Origin: Chamaecyparis obtusa | Lineage: Eukaryota; Streptophyta; Pinopsida; Cupressales; Cupressaceae | Length of the DNA stretch: 64,000 nucleotides | Assembly: GCA_027943335.1 (NCBI GenBank) | Contig: BSBK01002930.1 | Coordinates: 124,001 to 188,000 of the forward strand | Direction: 5' to 3' | Part shown: piece by piece, positions 11,390 through 23,258 of the stretch | Layout of the letters: each line of letters opens with the position of its first letter | How positions within the stretch are numbered: the stretch's first letter is position 1 | The notes under the pieces: generated by a model | Told to the model about the DNA's origin: nothing | Seen by the model: the letters and a program-made list of their open reading frames with translations, nothing else | Database searches by the model: none | Translations under genes and position numbers: made by a program

Positions 11390-12346
11390 TTGTGTCCTTG
11401 ATCTACAGAACTTTGAGATGTGTCCAACCTTGTTACAAGAGTGACAAATGACTGGAGGCCTTATATTCCTCGGCGCATTGACATGGGTCACCATTTTACA
11501 TTGTCTAGTTGAGTGACCATTATAGTTACATATCTGACATGTAACATTCTAAGAACTTCTTACATTTGACTGATTCTGATTTCTCTGATCATGCTGAGTC
11601 CTGTTCTTTTTACTAGTCTTGCAATTCGCAGCTCTATGACCAATTTATTGCATGAATAACAGTAACCATTAAAGGGTCTTACCTCTGTACAGTTCCTCGT
11701 TATGTGTCCATGCTTGTTATATGCATAACAAGTACGGTCTACTAGCTTGCGCTCACCCTCAGGTGGCTCACTATTATCTTTAGTTTGATCTTCAATCTTC
11801 TTAGCATCAGTAGAGTCTTTTTGTGTATTATTTCTTGTTTGCATGTTGTCAATCTAATTTTGTGCTTCATTGTATCCAATGCAGCTAGTGTCTCCTTTGG
11901 CTCTTGTTGCATACAACCGAGATTCTATCAAATCAAAACTGGTGTGTAATTTTTCAATGTGATTCTTTGCTTCTTTTAATTCAGATTCCAAGCTTTCTTT
12001 TCTATTCCTTAGCTCTAAGATTTCCAAGTTTTCTTTCCTTAATTCCTCATTGAGTTGAAGGTTCTCTTTGACCTGTTCTTCATAGACTTCTTGATTGTTA
12101 ATCAGCTTATCATCGAATTCTTCAAGTAGTTCTTTTAAAGATGCATTGTCTTCATTTAGCTTCTTGACCATTGCTCCTAGATCACTGTTAGACCATTCTT
12201 TCAAATCCTTTCTTAGCCTTTTGATGACTAAGTGAGCATCACAGGCCTTTTTCTTTTAGTTCTTCAATTTCTCTTTCTGATTTGTCTAGATCTTCAAGAG
12301 CAGCTTCAAGATTTATTTTTAGATGTTTCATTTCTGCTTTGTCCAT
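11390..12346 (-). pseudogene. Element B gag: coiled coil plus four CCHC knuckles
   Basis: Starts at the ATG at 12346, 40 bp after the PBS, with MDKAEMKHLKINLEAALEDL. A long charged coiled coil follows (11854-12204, rich in Glu, Lys and Leu). Downstream are four knuckle relics in order: CYAYNKHGHITRNC (second Cys lost to Tyr), CYSCNK...GHRAANC (one-base deletion inside), CQICNYNGHSTRQC and CHSCNKVGHISKFC. Ordinary copia gag has one knuckle and a UBN2-type capsid domain, which I do not see here. There are frameshifts near 12245 and 11650. It probably made the particle protein and bound RNA; that role is inferred from the knuckles and from its place after the PBS. Confidence 0.8.
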
Positions 12347-12386
12347 GATCTCATCAAGTGGTTAAACTTCTTTTTTGAGGACCAGA

Positions 12387-12398
12387 GCTCTGATACCA
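12387..12398 (-). other. Primer-binding site of element B
   Basis: GCTCTGATACCA on the plus strand is TGGTATCAGAGC on the element strand, an exact 12-base match to the plant initiator tRNA-Met PBS, two bases from the LTR start. Confidence 0.93.
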
Positions 12399-12400
12399 AT

Positions 12401-13514
12401 TGTTAGGAATGGGAACACTAAGAGGGGAGCTAAATTAGTGTTCACTATATTTTATCTTTTTACTTAATCTTTAAACTGAACTCAAATTATGAAGTACTGA
12501 AATGAACATCCACATAAACATGAAACATGAAATCAACACATAACACCAATATGGTTACGGGGAAACACAAATAGGTAAAAACCCCTATGGGAATTGACAC
12601 CCACTAATATTTTGTAGTAGTGTTTTATGATCCTTGTTAGAAGATCCTTAACCTTGTTAGGAGTTGCTTTACAATGCATTAAGTATAGTAGACCTTGTCA
12701 AGGGTCGAACCCTATTAGGAGTCTTTTACAATAGTCCATGTTAGGGGAGTGGACACAGTATCCTAGAGCTCACTCCTCAAGTGGTGAAGGCTACAACCTT
12801 CTAATCTTAGATACACACTATATCTACTAGATGAACTGTCACTGTGACACTGCTTGTTAGATCAGTTCCTTTGATGCACTGATTCTTTGACCTCTTGCAA
12901 AGCTCTAATACATCTTATAGTCTCTTCATACACTTATACTCTTCTTATCAAAAATCTATCTCCACTTCCATTCAATTACAATGGGCGCATCTCATATTTA
13001 TATGTGCATACAAAACAACCAACTAGGTCGGCTCTTAAACCTACTACATACAATGCTTCCAAATAAATTGGCTCAAGTGTGTTTACAAACAAATATATAT
13101 ACATGTTGAAAACCTAATTACAATAGGCACATAGCCTTTACATCATTAGAATATAACCGCAACTCAAAATGATAACAGTTGGATGCTTACTCTATTCTTC
13201 ACTGGCACACACTGGCTGTGCAACTTCAACTCCTTGTATCTTTCTCATACTTGCATATCTGATCATGTGCTCATAGACTAAGCATGAATATAGTCTAGCA
13301 AACTTAACTTCTAGGGAAAACATCATAACTTTATCATACGGACGTGCGCTAATGCTCTAAACTTCAGGAACTCTGTACACTATCTAGTCTTCAACACTTG
13401 CCGATTTCTGATCTTTACATCAGGTGCGCTGAATCCAAACTTCTATATGACTTTGTTGCCATAATGAAAACACTATACTAAGTCATATACACCAATATAG
13501 CCAACTTTCCAACA
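12401..13514 (-). repeat. Element B 5' LTR
   Basis: LTR of 1114 bp, beginning TGTTAGGAATGGGAACACTA and ending CTTTCCAACA. It is collinear with 6244-7362. The leader hairpin has one stem change here (ATGGG instead of GTGGG). The TSD copy GTCCT follows at 13515-13519. Confidence 0.92.
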
Positions 13515-13519
13515 GTCCT

Positions 13520-14484
13520 TGTTAGAGGACAGACCCTGTTAGGAGTCCAGAAGAAAGAGGGGGCTCACTACCCAAAGAAGGTTAATTCCACCTTCAAAAC
13601 TCACTATTTAGAAGACAAGTGTATTTGAAGAAATTCACAATCTTTTTGAACTCTTTTTGCATCAACTCTCTTTTCTTGATCAATTACAATGAAGTGCACC
13701 AGTAAACCTCTACTCTACATACAACAGACACAAGCTTGCAACTTTCACCACCTCTTTATATCTCCTTTTTTATCCATGTCTTTTCCAAAGAAAAGACCTT
13801 ACATTTATACCTTGTATAATTCTCATGATCAGGTCGGCTCTTAAGCCTTTTCTAATTACATATAACTACGTAAAATCTTGCTAAGATATACACAACATCT
13901 AAAAAAAGTATGCAATGATTTCATTACAACAATTAAGGACCGATATCCTTAATTTACATTTGCAAAACAAAAGGCACACTACATCTCCCGAGCCAGCTTC
14001 CAAATAAGTCTTTTCCAGAACACATGCCGCAGATGATGTCACCAAGTGGTCCATACCTTGTGTTGACCAATGAACATCCTTTAGTACCTTGTCTATCCTC
14101 CCTCATGCTCGCATACCTTGAATCCATATCATCTGGAAGATATTCCAGAAACACGGAGACTAACTCTGGCATTTCTCGTTGTCACAGTCCAGTGACTAGT
14201 CTTCACCAAAACATTTGTAACTCATCTAATATGAAATATTACATGATATGATCTTGGATATAAGATCACAACACCTTCCTGAACTCTCCACTATCTTTTT
14301 AGCATCTTAAACATACATACAACGTCCATATACTGTGGTAACTATCTTGATCTCCTCACAAAAACATATGTTGACATCAGTGACAAAACATAGATGACAA
14401 CAGTATGAGTGCCCATTCAGTAACATAGTGATTTAAATTATTAAATGTCTCAATAATCTTCCCATGCATTAGCAATATCCAATA
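13520..14484 (-). repeat. Element A 5' LTR, second piece
   Basis: Continuation of the A LTR after nested element B, starting TGTTAGAGGACAGACCC and aligning with about 565-1529. It ends ...AGCAATATCCAATA at 14484, the same altered end as in the 3' LTR. Confidence 0.9.
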
Positions 14485-14789
14485 GGAATATCAAATATCT
14501 AAGATCTGATAGAGGAGAGTTTACTGCTGATGAATTTAATAATTTCTATGAGAAACGTGACATTAAAAGATAATTATTAGCCCCTAGAAGACTACAACAT
14601 TATGGCGTAGTGGAAAGAATGAATAGGACAAGTCAAGAAGCACAAAGAAAATGATCCAAGAATCAAGCTTACCAGAGGTTTACTAGAAAGAAGTAATACA
14701 TATAACAGTATATAAACTTAGCAAAGTTCTTGACCAGAAAAAAAATGGTAAGACATCTTATAACTTGTGGCATACCAAGCTGTAAATAT
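14485..14789 (+). pseudogene. Copia element D, integrase second half
   Basis: Resumes the integrase begun at 1-281. The reading KYLRSDRGEFTADEFNNF gives the second catalytic Asp region, then a stop, then LLAPRRLQHYGVVERMNRTS with the catalytic Glu. After a frame change it reads MIQESSLPEVY, a stop, KEVIH..VYKLSKVL and SYNLWHTKL, the usual integrase core end. All three DDE residues can be seen across the two halves, but stops and at least one frameshift break it. The relic fades out near 14789. Confidence 0.85.
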
Positions 14790-16634
14790 AGATGTTAACG
14801 ATAAGTGTTGAAATGAAAAGATTACACTAGGTATGAAACACTCTCAAGGAGTTAAACACAAAGGTGGTGATGTAATGCTCATTGAAATTTTGCAATGGTT
14901 AGTGCAACAACATAATTATAATAATAAATTAAAAACATAAATGAATACTTGAGTTCATCTTTTCTATATTTGTTTCTCTATAGTTTGAGAGCTCATTCCT
15001 TATGTGATTTCTCTATATTCCCATTAGATATTATAAAATGGGATCTACATATAGATATAAATATCTTATTTTAGGTTTAGTATAGAAAAAAATGATCAAA
15101 TGCAAAGATTGAGATCAAATCTTCAGTGAAAATGTTTGATGTTGAACACCCCAAGTTTCAATCCTCTTTGGGTCGAAAAGGGCATTGGGAGCTTGGGCGG
15201 ACCTAAAAAAATGGCCTTTGAGAGGGATAACCAAGCACCAAAGCCCTTAACATAAATTTTGTTCACAAATTGCATGTTTGATAAGGAGTTAAGTGTAGGA
15301 CCATCAATAAATGTTTAGAGTAGCATATGAAATAAATGGTCTTAAAATGAACCAAGGGAAATTCACACTAATGAAAGTACCAAATACAGTGTAAAATTGT
15401 TAAGATAAACAATTTGTGATGCTACAAAATTAAATAAGAACCAAAAGATAGGGCGAGAAGTGTAGAAAAAAGGGGGTCCTTATTTCTCAACAAAAATAAG
15501 TCATGTATATGAACATGTAATAATAATGACCAACTAGGGGTCATTGTTACAAAACTAAACCAATAAGGTGCTTATAACTAGTTAATTATTTTATTTTTTT
15601 GTCTCTAAAGTATATAAGAGTAGGGTTAAAGTAAATTAAATCTTTTATGAGAAATTATTCTAAGTCTACATTATTTATACTCTTGTATGTACAAAACCAT
15701 TCAAGTTTCTCACAACCATTTTCCTTAAACTAGAGCATTAGTATCTAACTAATCCAAGAGATAACACATATTAAGTATACCACATCAAAAATAGAAAGTG
15801 AATTTACAATTATTATTCTTAGGTTTCTCAGCAAATGATAATTGATTCTAAGCTAATGTATAATCAAAGTGTTATCCTATTAAAATTAAAATTAAATCTA
15901 CATAAACATCCAAAATAATCAATTATGATTATTTCTCAAATATTAGGGTTCTCGTCTTGATCCTAATTCTATGAAGACTTTAGGTAATAAGAAAAATATA
16001 AAATATAAAGTTCGTTTGGATATGAGAGCACGAGGGCTTCATTTAGTGAACCTGGGTCATAACTCGTGCATTTGTGGCATACTAAAGAATATTCATATTT
16101 TAGAAAATATTGCACCAAACTATTTTTTTGTCACCCCCCTCCAATACCCACCCAATACCCCACACACCCATTTTCCTCTATAAACCAACCCCCTCGTCCA
16201 CCCAACATATGTGATTTCCCTTTCTTTTACCCATTTTAAACCCTCCAATATGAACACACGTGATAGGCTATTGCCCCATCATTAAAGCCCTTGTATGAAA
16301 CACACCTTCTTAAATGCTCAGTGTATTCAAAAGCAATATTTTTCCTAGAATTTTTTCGACCAATTTTGTAATGACATAGATTCACTGAGAAAAAAAATTG
16401 AGTTTTTTTCCAAAACTATCCATAATGCTTGGAAATCATATTTTCCATTTGCCTTCTAGTCAGGTCATTTAGTATAAGATATTTTAGTGTATGGATTTTT
16501 CAAGCTAGCCTTAGAAATTGAGATCTCAAATGAAAGGTTATTTACTTATTAGTAATAGCATTAGATTAGAAACAAAAGAGTTAAATTGAATTTTTTGAAA
16601 AGAAGGTTAAAGATATTATTCAAAAGTATGTTTT
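14790..16634. other. Non-coding AT-rich interval, nothing recognised
   Basis: About 1.8 kb with no gene-like reading. It contains A-rich and T-rich runs and one C-rich patch (16130-16200). A short open reading (15971-16183, plus) shows no domain and is probably chance. It may be decayed repeat or flanking DNA of element D. Confidence 0.4.
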
Positions 16635-16966
16635 TGTAGTAGACTGTATTTTATTAAGGAAGAAACAAGTTTTGGAGGGATCCAAAACCCATTATAACAA
16701 GATTACATAAGATATATCAATAAATCCCACCTAAACTAACAACATGGGACAAGCCAACAGGCTCCCACAATGTCCCAACACAAAAATTGCAAGAAGACAA
16801 CCATCAAGTAGCCAAAAACTAGTGAGAGGGCCTAAAGAAACCCCAACCCAAGCTCCCGCACCCAAGAACCAACAAGATTAACCCTTAGCACTACCCTTGT
16901 GGGAGTGAAGAGTCATGTCAAAAGAGGGCATAGACGTCTTAGCTTTCTTACCCTTGACACTAATCT
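16635..16966 (-). mobile_element. LINE 3' end
   Basis: On the minus strand this continues the LINE ORF1 interrupted by E: KGKKAKTSMPSFDMTLHSH, then a stop, then a 3' untranslated part ending TTAATAAAATACAGTCTACTACAAAAA. The AATAAA-like motif and short A-run suit a LINE 3' end. No RT (ORF2) lies between the ORF1 end and this tail, so the copy is an ORF1-only derivative or a deletion product. Confidence 0.6.
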
Positions 16967-17866
16967 TGAGGCAGACCAAGGTAGGGAGGAGCCAATTAAG
17001 GACAGTCCAACCTTGCAGCTTCAGAATCACATAGTGGAAATACACAACAATAAGATATTTTTAACTCAATTTTCATTAACATGCTCGGCTATAAGGCCTT
17101 TCGGGTTAGGACCACTTACAATCAGAAATAATTTCTTCAAGATCCACATAGATCCAATACAATCTCATCTAGTTTAGCTGTGAAAACAATTAGCAATTGA
17201 TGGAAATGCTAAGGTAGATCTAAACTTGAGATCACAAGCCTCCAAGCAATCTCCTTGTCTCCAAGTATGCAAACCACTAGCTCTGCTATTACAAACTATA
17301 AAAAATAATCTGATCTGCAAGACCACACAAGATCTTTTCTACAACCTTGCTAATTTGCTACCCTCAGATCTACTTTCATGATCCTCTAAGTCCTCTTCTA
17401 AAACATCTACCCAAACACCCCTTAAATACTAATCATCGGCCACAAGTCGGCTAGATGAAACCATTAACTCCCACAAAAAAATATTAAATGCCATACCAGT
17501 CAGCTCATAAATTGCCTTACAAACATTTAATTCAACATGTCACCCTATAACAATAGCTACCAACAATAAATGCACCAAGTCGGCTCAAAAAATCATACAA
17601 AACTCCAGTCGGTAAGCCAAAACTATCGAGCGCTAGAGAAACAACCGAGCAACAATGAAACAACTGAGCATGCCAAGCATCACTGAGCACTGCAAACATC
17701 ATCGAGTAACACTTTCACCAAACACAAGAAGTTCCACCGAGTTCCTTTAGTGACTGAGCTTCCTTCAATGACCGAGACCATCGGTCAAGGCTGCAACCGA
17801 GTAACACTGGCCAAATAACAAGCCACCCATGCAGTTTCACTGAGGACCAAGAATGCCCCTACATCA
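16967..17866 (-). repeat. Element E 3' LTR
   Basis: LTR of about 900 bp, aligned with 19846-20765. Both contain the shared stretches CAACAATAAATGCACCAAGTCG and, near the right end, a series of short CCGAG/ACTGAG-type motifs (17590-17830). It ends ACATCA. Confidence 0.88.
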
Positions 17867-17891
17867 GACACCCCAGGTTTGAGAAAGATGT

Positions 17892-19540
17892 TCACATGTG
17901 AGAAGAACATCTTCTAGGATTCAACACATAAATCCCGAACTGGTTCTTCACATACAAGTCATCCATCTTCTCACTTTGCATTTTCTTCCATTTCAGCTTC
18001 CTCTGTCTTTTCAAGTCTTTTCTTGACAACACACAGGTCTGTTCTCCAAACTGATCATTCATTTTCTCAGGATCCACCAACTCAACTCAGCTACTAGTAC
18101 TTAGGCTTCTCCTACCGAGTATTGCATCCAGCAAAGGCATTAGGGAAAACTTCCTGTCATCCTTCTCAATAGTAAAGACATTCTTCACACAATCATACAT
18201 AGCTCTGCAATCATATTTCCAAGGTCTACCAAGAAATATATATCACAACTATTCATCCTCACAATATTACATAATACAAGATCCTTATATTGGCCAATCT
18301 GAACATCAACAAAGCATTGTTCTCTAACTTCTAGAGCACGATCATCTTGCAACCAGCCTATCCTATAAGGATGTGGATGTCTCATTCTATTCAAACCAAG
18401 TTTTTGAACCATGTCCTTAGCAACAAGGTTATCAGTACTACCATTGTCAACAATTACATCACAAAGTTTACCTCCAGACTTGCATCGAGCCCTAAACAAG
18501 TTACTCCTCTGACAAGGTTCCTCCTTTGTACCAAGAAATGTTCTTTGAAGCAACAAGTTCTCAGTTTTAGGTTCATTTTGAATGTTCTAATTCACCACAG
18601 TAGTTCATTGGTCACTAGACTTCTTCTGTGTACACTCAAAAGAATAGTGTCCTTCCTCTCCACAGTTATAGCAAGTACCCTTAAAGATAACTCTACTTGT
18701 CTTCTTCTTCAGTTCCATAGGTTTCAATTCATCTTCTGCATCAGTCAGTTTATCCTTCACCGAGTGAACAATCTTCTCCTTCCCTCAGGAGTTACCATGT
18801 CGTTTCCTCTTCAACTTATCTTCTGCCTTCAGAGCATACTGATAAGCATCTTCAACAAAATCAATCTTCAGCATACCAAGCTCATCCTGAATATTGAATC
18901 TCAGACCATTCACATATCGAGCTACCTTTTCCTTACCAAGTTCTATGTGTCCAGACCGAATAGTAAGTTTGTATAACTCCTCGGTATAATCTTCAACAGA
19001 TAAATCCTTCTGTTTTAGATTCTAAAATTTCTTCAACAAGTCAAGCTCATAGTCAGTAGGTATGAACTTAGCTTTCAATTTAGTCACCATCAACCTCCAC
19101 CGATTGATCATCATTTCACCTTCATCTTCTCTATCTCTTTGTAATTCTTTCCATGAAAGAGCAGCATGTCCTTTCAACTTAGTCTATGTCAATCTCACCT
19201 GAAGAGGATCTTCAATTTCTTCTATCTCAAAGAAATCTTCAAGTTCACCAATCTAATCAACCAATTTCTTGGGTTTCAAGGTACCAGAGAAAGTATAAAC
19301 TTCCATTTGGTAACTATTACTTAACGGAGCTCCAGATTTATGCAACCGAGCAGTTCTGTCTTCACCAAATCTATGTCTCTGGTCATCACCACTAGATCCA
19401 GCAGCTTCAAATTCTTCAACAGCTTCTTCATAACCATCTTCAGTACCAACATTTTGAGGTGCACCAGTAACAAATCTCATCATCTCAGTGACCATGTCAT
19501 TCTTCATCAGTTCCATCTCAGATCTGAAATCTGATTTCAC
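17892..19540 (-). pseudogene. Element E gag-protease
   Basis: One frame from 19540 to 18185 with several stops. The N-terminal part (19253-19540) has an acidic region and YTFSGTLKPKKLVD. Next comes a retrotransposon gag domain with ALSWKELQRD, INRWRLMVTKLKAKFIP and DLSVEDYTEELYKL (about 18950-19230). The knuckle is CYNCGEEGHYSFEC near 18640-18680. The retropepsin (18185-18556) has DVIVDNGSTDNLVA, with the catalytic motif DNGS where most elements have DSGS or DTGS. After the protease the frame shifts and a short remnant ending at 17892 leads to the LTR. Pol is missing. Gag order and protease type fit Ty3/gypsy. Confidence 0.85.
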
Positions 19541-19830
19541 CTTCTCTATAATCTAAGATTCCACAGTATCACAAAGATCAACAATTACTCTAGGGTCCAA
19601 TCTTCTCGGAAGCATCCTTAAAGATTAAGAGAAACCCTCTGCAACAAACCCTACACCGATCACCTTGTGACAATCTCCAAGTTGTATGCAAGTCAGAACG
19701 CAATCTACCACCTTGTAAACAACTAGCGAAAGATTCCACAAGTTCAGTGCCATGGATTCGTAACTCAGATCATATGATCTCTTCGCCAACAAGATTAGTT
19801 TTGCAGGATCAGCCCTCACAAGATCAACTC

Positions 19831-19843
19831 ATCTCTCATACCA
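19831..19843 (-). other. Putative PBS of element E
   Basis: Plus-strand ATCTCTCATACCA reads TGGTATGAGAGAT on the element strand, two bases from the LTR. It resembles the initiator tRNA-Met PBS with two changes. The tRNA assignment is not certain. Confidence 0.6.
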
Positions 19844-19845
19844 CC

Positions 19846-20765
19846 TGATGCAAACCAAGGTAGGGAGGATCCAATTAAAGATAGTCCAACCTTGTAGCTT
19901 CATAATCACACATCAGAAATACACAACAACAAGATTTTTTTAACTTAATTTTCATTAACTTTCCTGGCTATAAGGCTTGCCGAATTAGGGCCGCTTACAA
20001 TCAGAAACAAGTTCTTCAAGATCCACACAGATCTGATATAATCTCAACTAGTTTAGCTCTAAAAAAAATCAGCAACTAATGGAAACCCTAAGGCAGATCT
20101 AAACTTAAGCTCGCAAGCCTCCAAGCAATCTCCTTGTCTCCAAGTATGCAAACCACTAGCTCTGCTATTACAAACTATCAAAAATAATCTGATCTAAAAG
20201 ACCACATAGGATCATTTCCAAAACATCGTTAATCTGCTACCCTCAAATCTACTTTCATGATCCTCTAATTCCTCTTCTAAAACATCTACCCAAAAACCCC
20301 TTAAATACTAATGATGAAGCACAAGTCGGCTGGATGAAACCATTAACTCCCATAAACAAATATTAAATGCCATAAAAGTCAGCTCATAAATTTCCTTACA
20401 AACATTTAATTCAACATGTCAGCCTGTAACAACAATAGCTACCAACAATAAATGCACCAAGTCGACCCAACAAATCACATAAAACTCTAGTTGGTAAGCC
20501 AGAACTACCGAGCGCCAAAGAAACAACTGAGAGACAGTCAAACAAGTGAGCATGCCAAGCATCACTGAGCACCAGTGTCAACCAAGCATCATAGACATCA
20601 CCGAGTAACACTTTCACCGAATACAAGAAGTTCCACTGAGTTCCTTCAGTGACCGAGCTTCCTTCAATGATCGAGACCATCGGTCAAGGCTGCAACCGAG
20701 TAACACCGACCAAATAACAAACCACCCATGCAGTTTCACCGAGGACCAAGAATGCCCCTACATCA
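19846..20765 (-). repeat. Element E 5' LTR
   Basis: LTR of 920 bp, collinear with 16967-17866, from TGATGCAAACCAAGG to CCCCTACATCA. It is followed by the TSD copy AATCC. Confidence 0.88.
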
Positions 20766-21488
20766 AATCCAACCCTCTTCCGCTTTTGTTTCTTTATCTT
20801 GCCAGGCCAACGAACCATTCAATGGACCACCAAACACATTGGGACAAAGTTCCGATGGAGAGAACACACCTGCCCCCCTCCGTCTGGGGAAAGATTAGAA
20901 GTCCTCCCTGCAGCAAAAACATTATCACAAATGCCACCAAAATTGTTAGCCAAAATATTATCACTGGGGGTAGTATCCCTAGCTACATTCCCACCCACAC
21001 AAGCCTCAACACCCCCACCATCAATAACATGATCAACCTGAGAAGAGGCTGCAAGACATAGAGAATCTTGTGAACCACCTGAGAGAAACTCCTACGAGTT
21101 TCAAAATTCTTCATAACTGTATAATGATGATCAGAGGCACCAGTCCACCACAAAGACGACGATGTATTTTTCTCTAAACCACATTGTGCAACTACATGAC
21201 CAATTTTAAGACATCTTCTACACATAAAAGGAACTCCTTCATATTTTAAACTTTGAACCGAACTTCCCTTAGGAGAATTAATCTTGATCTCATTCGGTAT
21301 CACTTTAGAAACATCCATTTCGACTAAAATTTGAGCAGTTGATTGAGCATCAACCATCAGAAAATCCGGAATGCTTCTCCCACTTCCTCTAAAAGAGAGT
21401 CAACCCAAAGATGAAAGGGAAGAAAAGGAATTCAAACCAATATTGGAATATTATTAAACAATTCAAAGGAAGGATAGAAATTGAAATG
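20766..21488 (-). pseudogene. LINE ORF1, central part with zinc knuckle
   Basis: Middle of a plant L1-type ORF1. On the minus strand it reads FYPSFELFNNIP, then a stop, then PFHLWVDSLLEEVG, which is the end of a DUF4283-like domain. Next come ILVEMDVSK and the knuckle CRRCLKIGHVVAQC (21181-21222), the standard CX2CX4HX4C finger after DUF4283. The rest (down to 20771) is low in recognisable motifs. The right side is cut by M at 21488 and the left side by E at 20766. ORF1 binds LINE RNA; this copy has stops and frameshifts. Confidence 0.8.
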
Positions 21489-22058
21489 TGTAATGCCTCA
21501 TCGTGATTTTGAGAGGACACAACTACAACTCAAAAAAAGGCAACATTTTTTTTAAACAAGAACAGAAAGTGCTTATCATAGCATTACATCGACTATCATA
21601 CATGAGGTCCTAACAATAGATCCTCATAGTCTTATTTAGTTGTTGAAACAACTTAAAATAGCTCCTTCTAGCAATTTCCAACATAATCTTATCCCATTAA
21701 TTTATTAACTATTAATGTGGATCGAGGCAATGAAATTAACAACCTAAGAAAGAAACATAATCTATTTAAGGAACCATTCTCTAACTATGTAGGAACCAGT
21801 TTCCCATTGACTTTTCCACATAACAATCATAGAATAATTAAAATAATCTGATCAACTAAATATTTGTATTTAACAACACAATTAATTATTATCCAAATAA
21901 CAAAGGAAATATCTTTAGTGAAATGGTATCTAATTTAATGTTAATAATATGTATTGACAATCTCGGTAACCTCTCAGGTGTAAGTAAAGTCAATTTGTCA
22001 AGTAATATTCATCAGCAATTGAACAATAAACCAAATCATCATTTATTATATTGTACCT

Positions 22059-23258
22059 TGTTGATCCCTATAGTTTTGTTGTCTATTAGTGTCTTACACT
22101 TAGTCATTTTCTAGGCAATGTTGGTCGGTCATCACTGCGACCAAGTCATCATGTATAGGCCGAGTCATGTATAATGTACATTTACTGAGCAATAGTCATT
22201 GCTGAGTAAATCAGTGGTCATCGAGTACTTTTGTATTAGTCAAGTCATCTTTTGTCAAGTTATGTAAAGGAGACAATGTCGAGTGCTAGAGATATCCAAT
22301 GTCGAGCAAGCCAGAATTGACATAAATGTTTGTTATGGCACAAACACTTAGGTAAACCATTTTGGCCAACATCTATATTTTGTTTACTACTTGTTGAGGA
22401 AATCACGGAGGTGACTACGTTTTTATTTTGTAATCATTGATCCCTATGTATTACATGGAATCAATCAGAATTAAGAAAAGGTTAAGCGGCAAAATGAGAT
22501 AATCTAGATCGTAGATCTCAAATCTTGAAGGAAGTCAATTGTCTATATAAGATGAGATCCGAATCCTAAAACGTAGTAATGAGAGGAACGATATATATGA
22601 GTGGAAGGAAGTAGAACAAAGTGAATATATTCAGATCAGTGAAGTATTCTGATAGAGTTCAGTGACCGAGTGGAACAAAGTAACAAAGTAATAGACATAT
22701 TTGATGGATGATATCAAATCTATACTAGAAGGAGAAGATCTGTAATCAGCATCACAGTGCAAACCGAAGGATAAGGCACTGAGACATTCTAACAAGTGTA
22801 TCAGGTAAAATCTCTTAATAGAGTGGTTTTGACAGACCTTATTAAATCTCTTAACCGAGTACTTACTTAGTTGTAAGTCTTAAATCCTTTTGCAAGGTAG
22901 ATTGTATAAGTCTCAAAGATCTTAACAGCGCAGACCCCTCACAGGTAAGATCATATTTTGTGATCAAACTTGTAGCCCTAACAGGAAAACATTATACTGT
23001 AGTAGTAAAGATTTGTGTGTGTCATCCCCACCCTTGTTTTACCTTTCAAGGGTTTCTGGATAACCAAAATCATGGTGTTATGAGTATTTTCATAAATGAT
23101 GTTTAGCTTATTAGACTCTTTACATTGTTTTAGTTTATGCTAATGCTATGCAAGTTTTCATTTATGATAAAATGGATAAATTGGTGATATCTGATTCACC
23201 CTCCGCCCCTCCCCCCCCCCCCCTCTTAGTATCACATTTTCACAATAGATTTCCAACA
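22059..23258 (+). repeat. Solo LTR N (copia-type, related to element C)
   Basis: 1200 bp from TGTTGATCCC to TTTCCAACA, flanked by the 6-base repeat GTACCT at 22053-22058 and 23259-23264. Read on the minus strand, its right end has the shared pattern TTGGAAA ... CTAAGAGGGGGG ... GGGTGAATCAG with a long G/C homopolymer (about 23205-23223), and inside it TCGGTTAAGAGATTT as in the element C LTR. No internal region, PBS or PPT adjoins it, so it is a solo LTR left by LTR-LTR recombination. Its orientation is opposite to C. Confidence 0.72.

Larger units (their letters stand above)
6244..13514 (-). mobile_element. Pol-less LTR retrotransposon B inside the LTR of A
   Basis: A 7271-bp element with near-identical ends (TGTTAGGAATGG ... 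TTTCCAACA), flanked by an exact 5-bp TSD GTCCT at 6239-6243 and 13515-13519. LTRs are 6244-7362 and 12401-13514. The PBS complement (12387-12398) matches the initiator tRNA-Met type exactly, and the PPT is at 7363-7374. Coding content on the minus strand is a coiled-coil, multi-knuckle gag and then a long single-frame ORF2. I see no protease, integrase, RT or RNase H motif anywhere in it, so it must have depended on another element. LTR divergence by eye is about 7-8% over the first 240 bp, less than that of A, as the nesting requires. Confidence 0.93.
282..14484 (-). mobile_element. LTR retrotransposon A (Ty1/copia), split by element B
   Basis: Complete but dead copia element on the minus strand, about 6.9 kb once nested element B (6244-13514) and one TSD copy are removed. 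LTRs: 282-1529 (3') and 5966-6243 plus 13520-14484 (5'). The PPT complement ATCTCCCCCTTT is at 1530 and the PBS complement at 5952-5963. The likely TSD is GGAAA (277-281) against GGAAT (14485-14489). It interrupts the plus-strand integrase of D. The two LTRs differ at roughly 12-17% of positions by eye in the stretches I compared, so the insertion is old. Gag-pol is in one frame for almost its whole length but has many stops. Confidence 0.9.
16967..20765 (-). mobile_element. Gag-protease LTR element E (Ty3/gypsy-like, no RT)
   Basis: A 3.8-kb element on the minus strand, TGAGGCAGACC / TGATGCAAACC to CCCCTACATCA. LTRs are 16967-17866 and 19846-20765. The TSD is AATCT (16962-16966) against AATCC (20766-20770). 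The internal part is 1.98 kb and encodes gag, one CCHC knuckle and a retropepsin; RT, RNase H and integrase are absent. It sits inside the LINE ORF1. It is either a deletion derivative or a gag-protease-only family. Confidence 0.85.
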
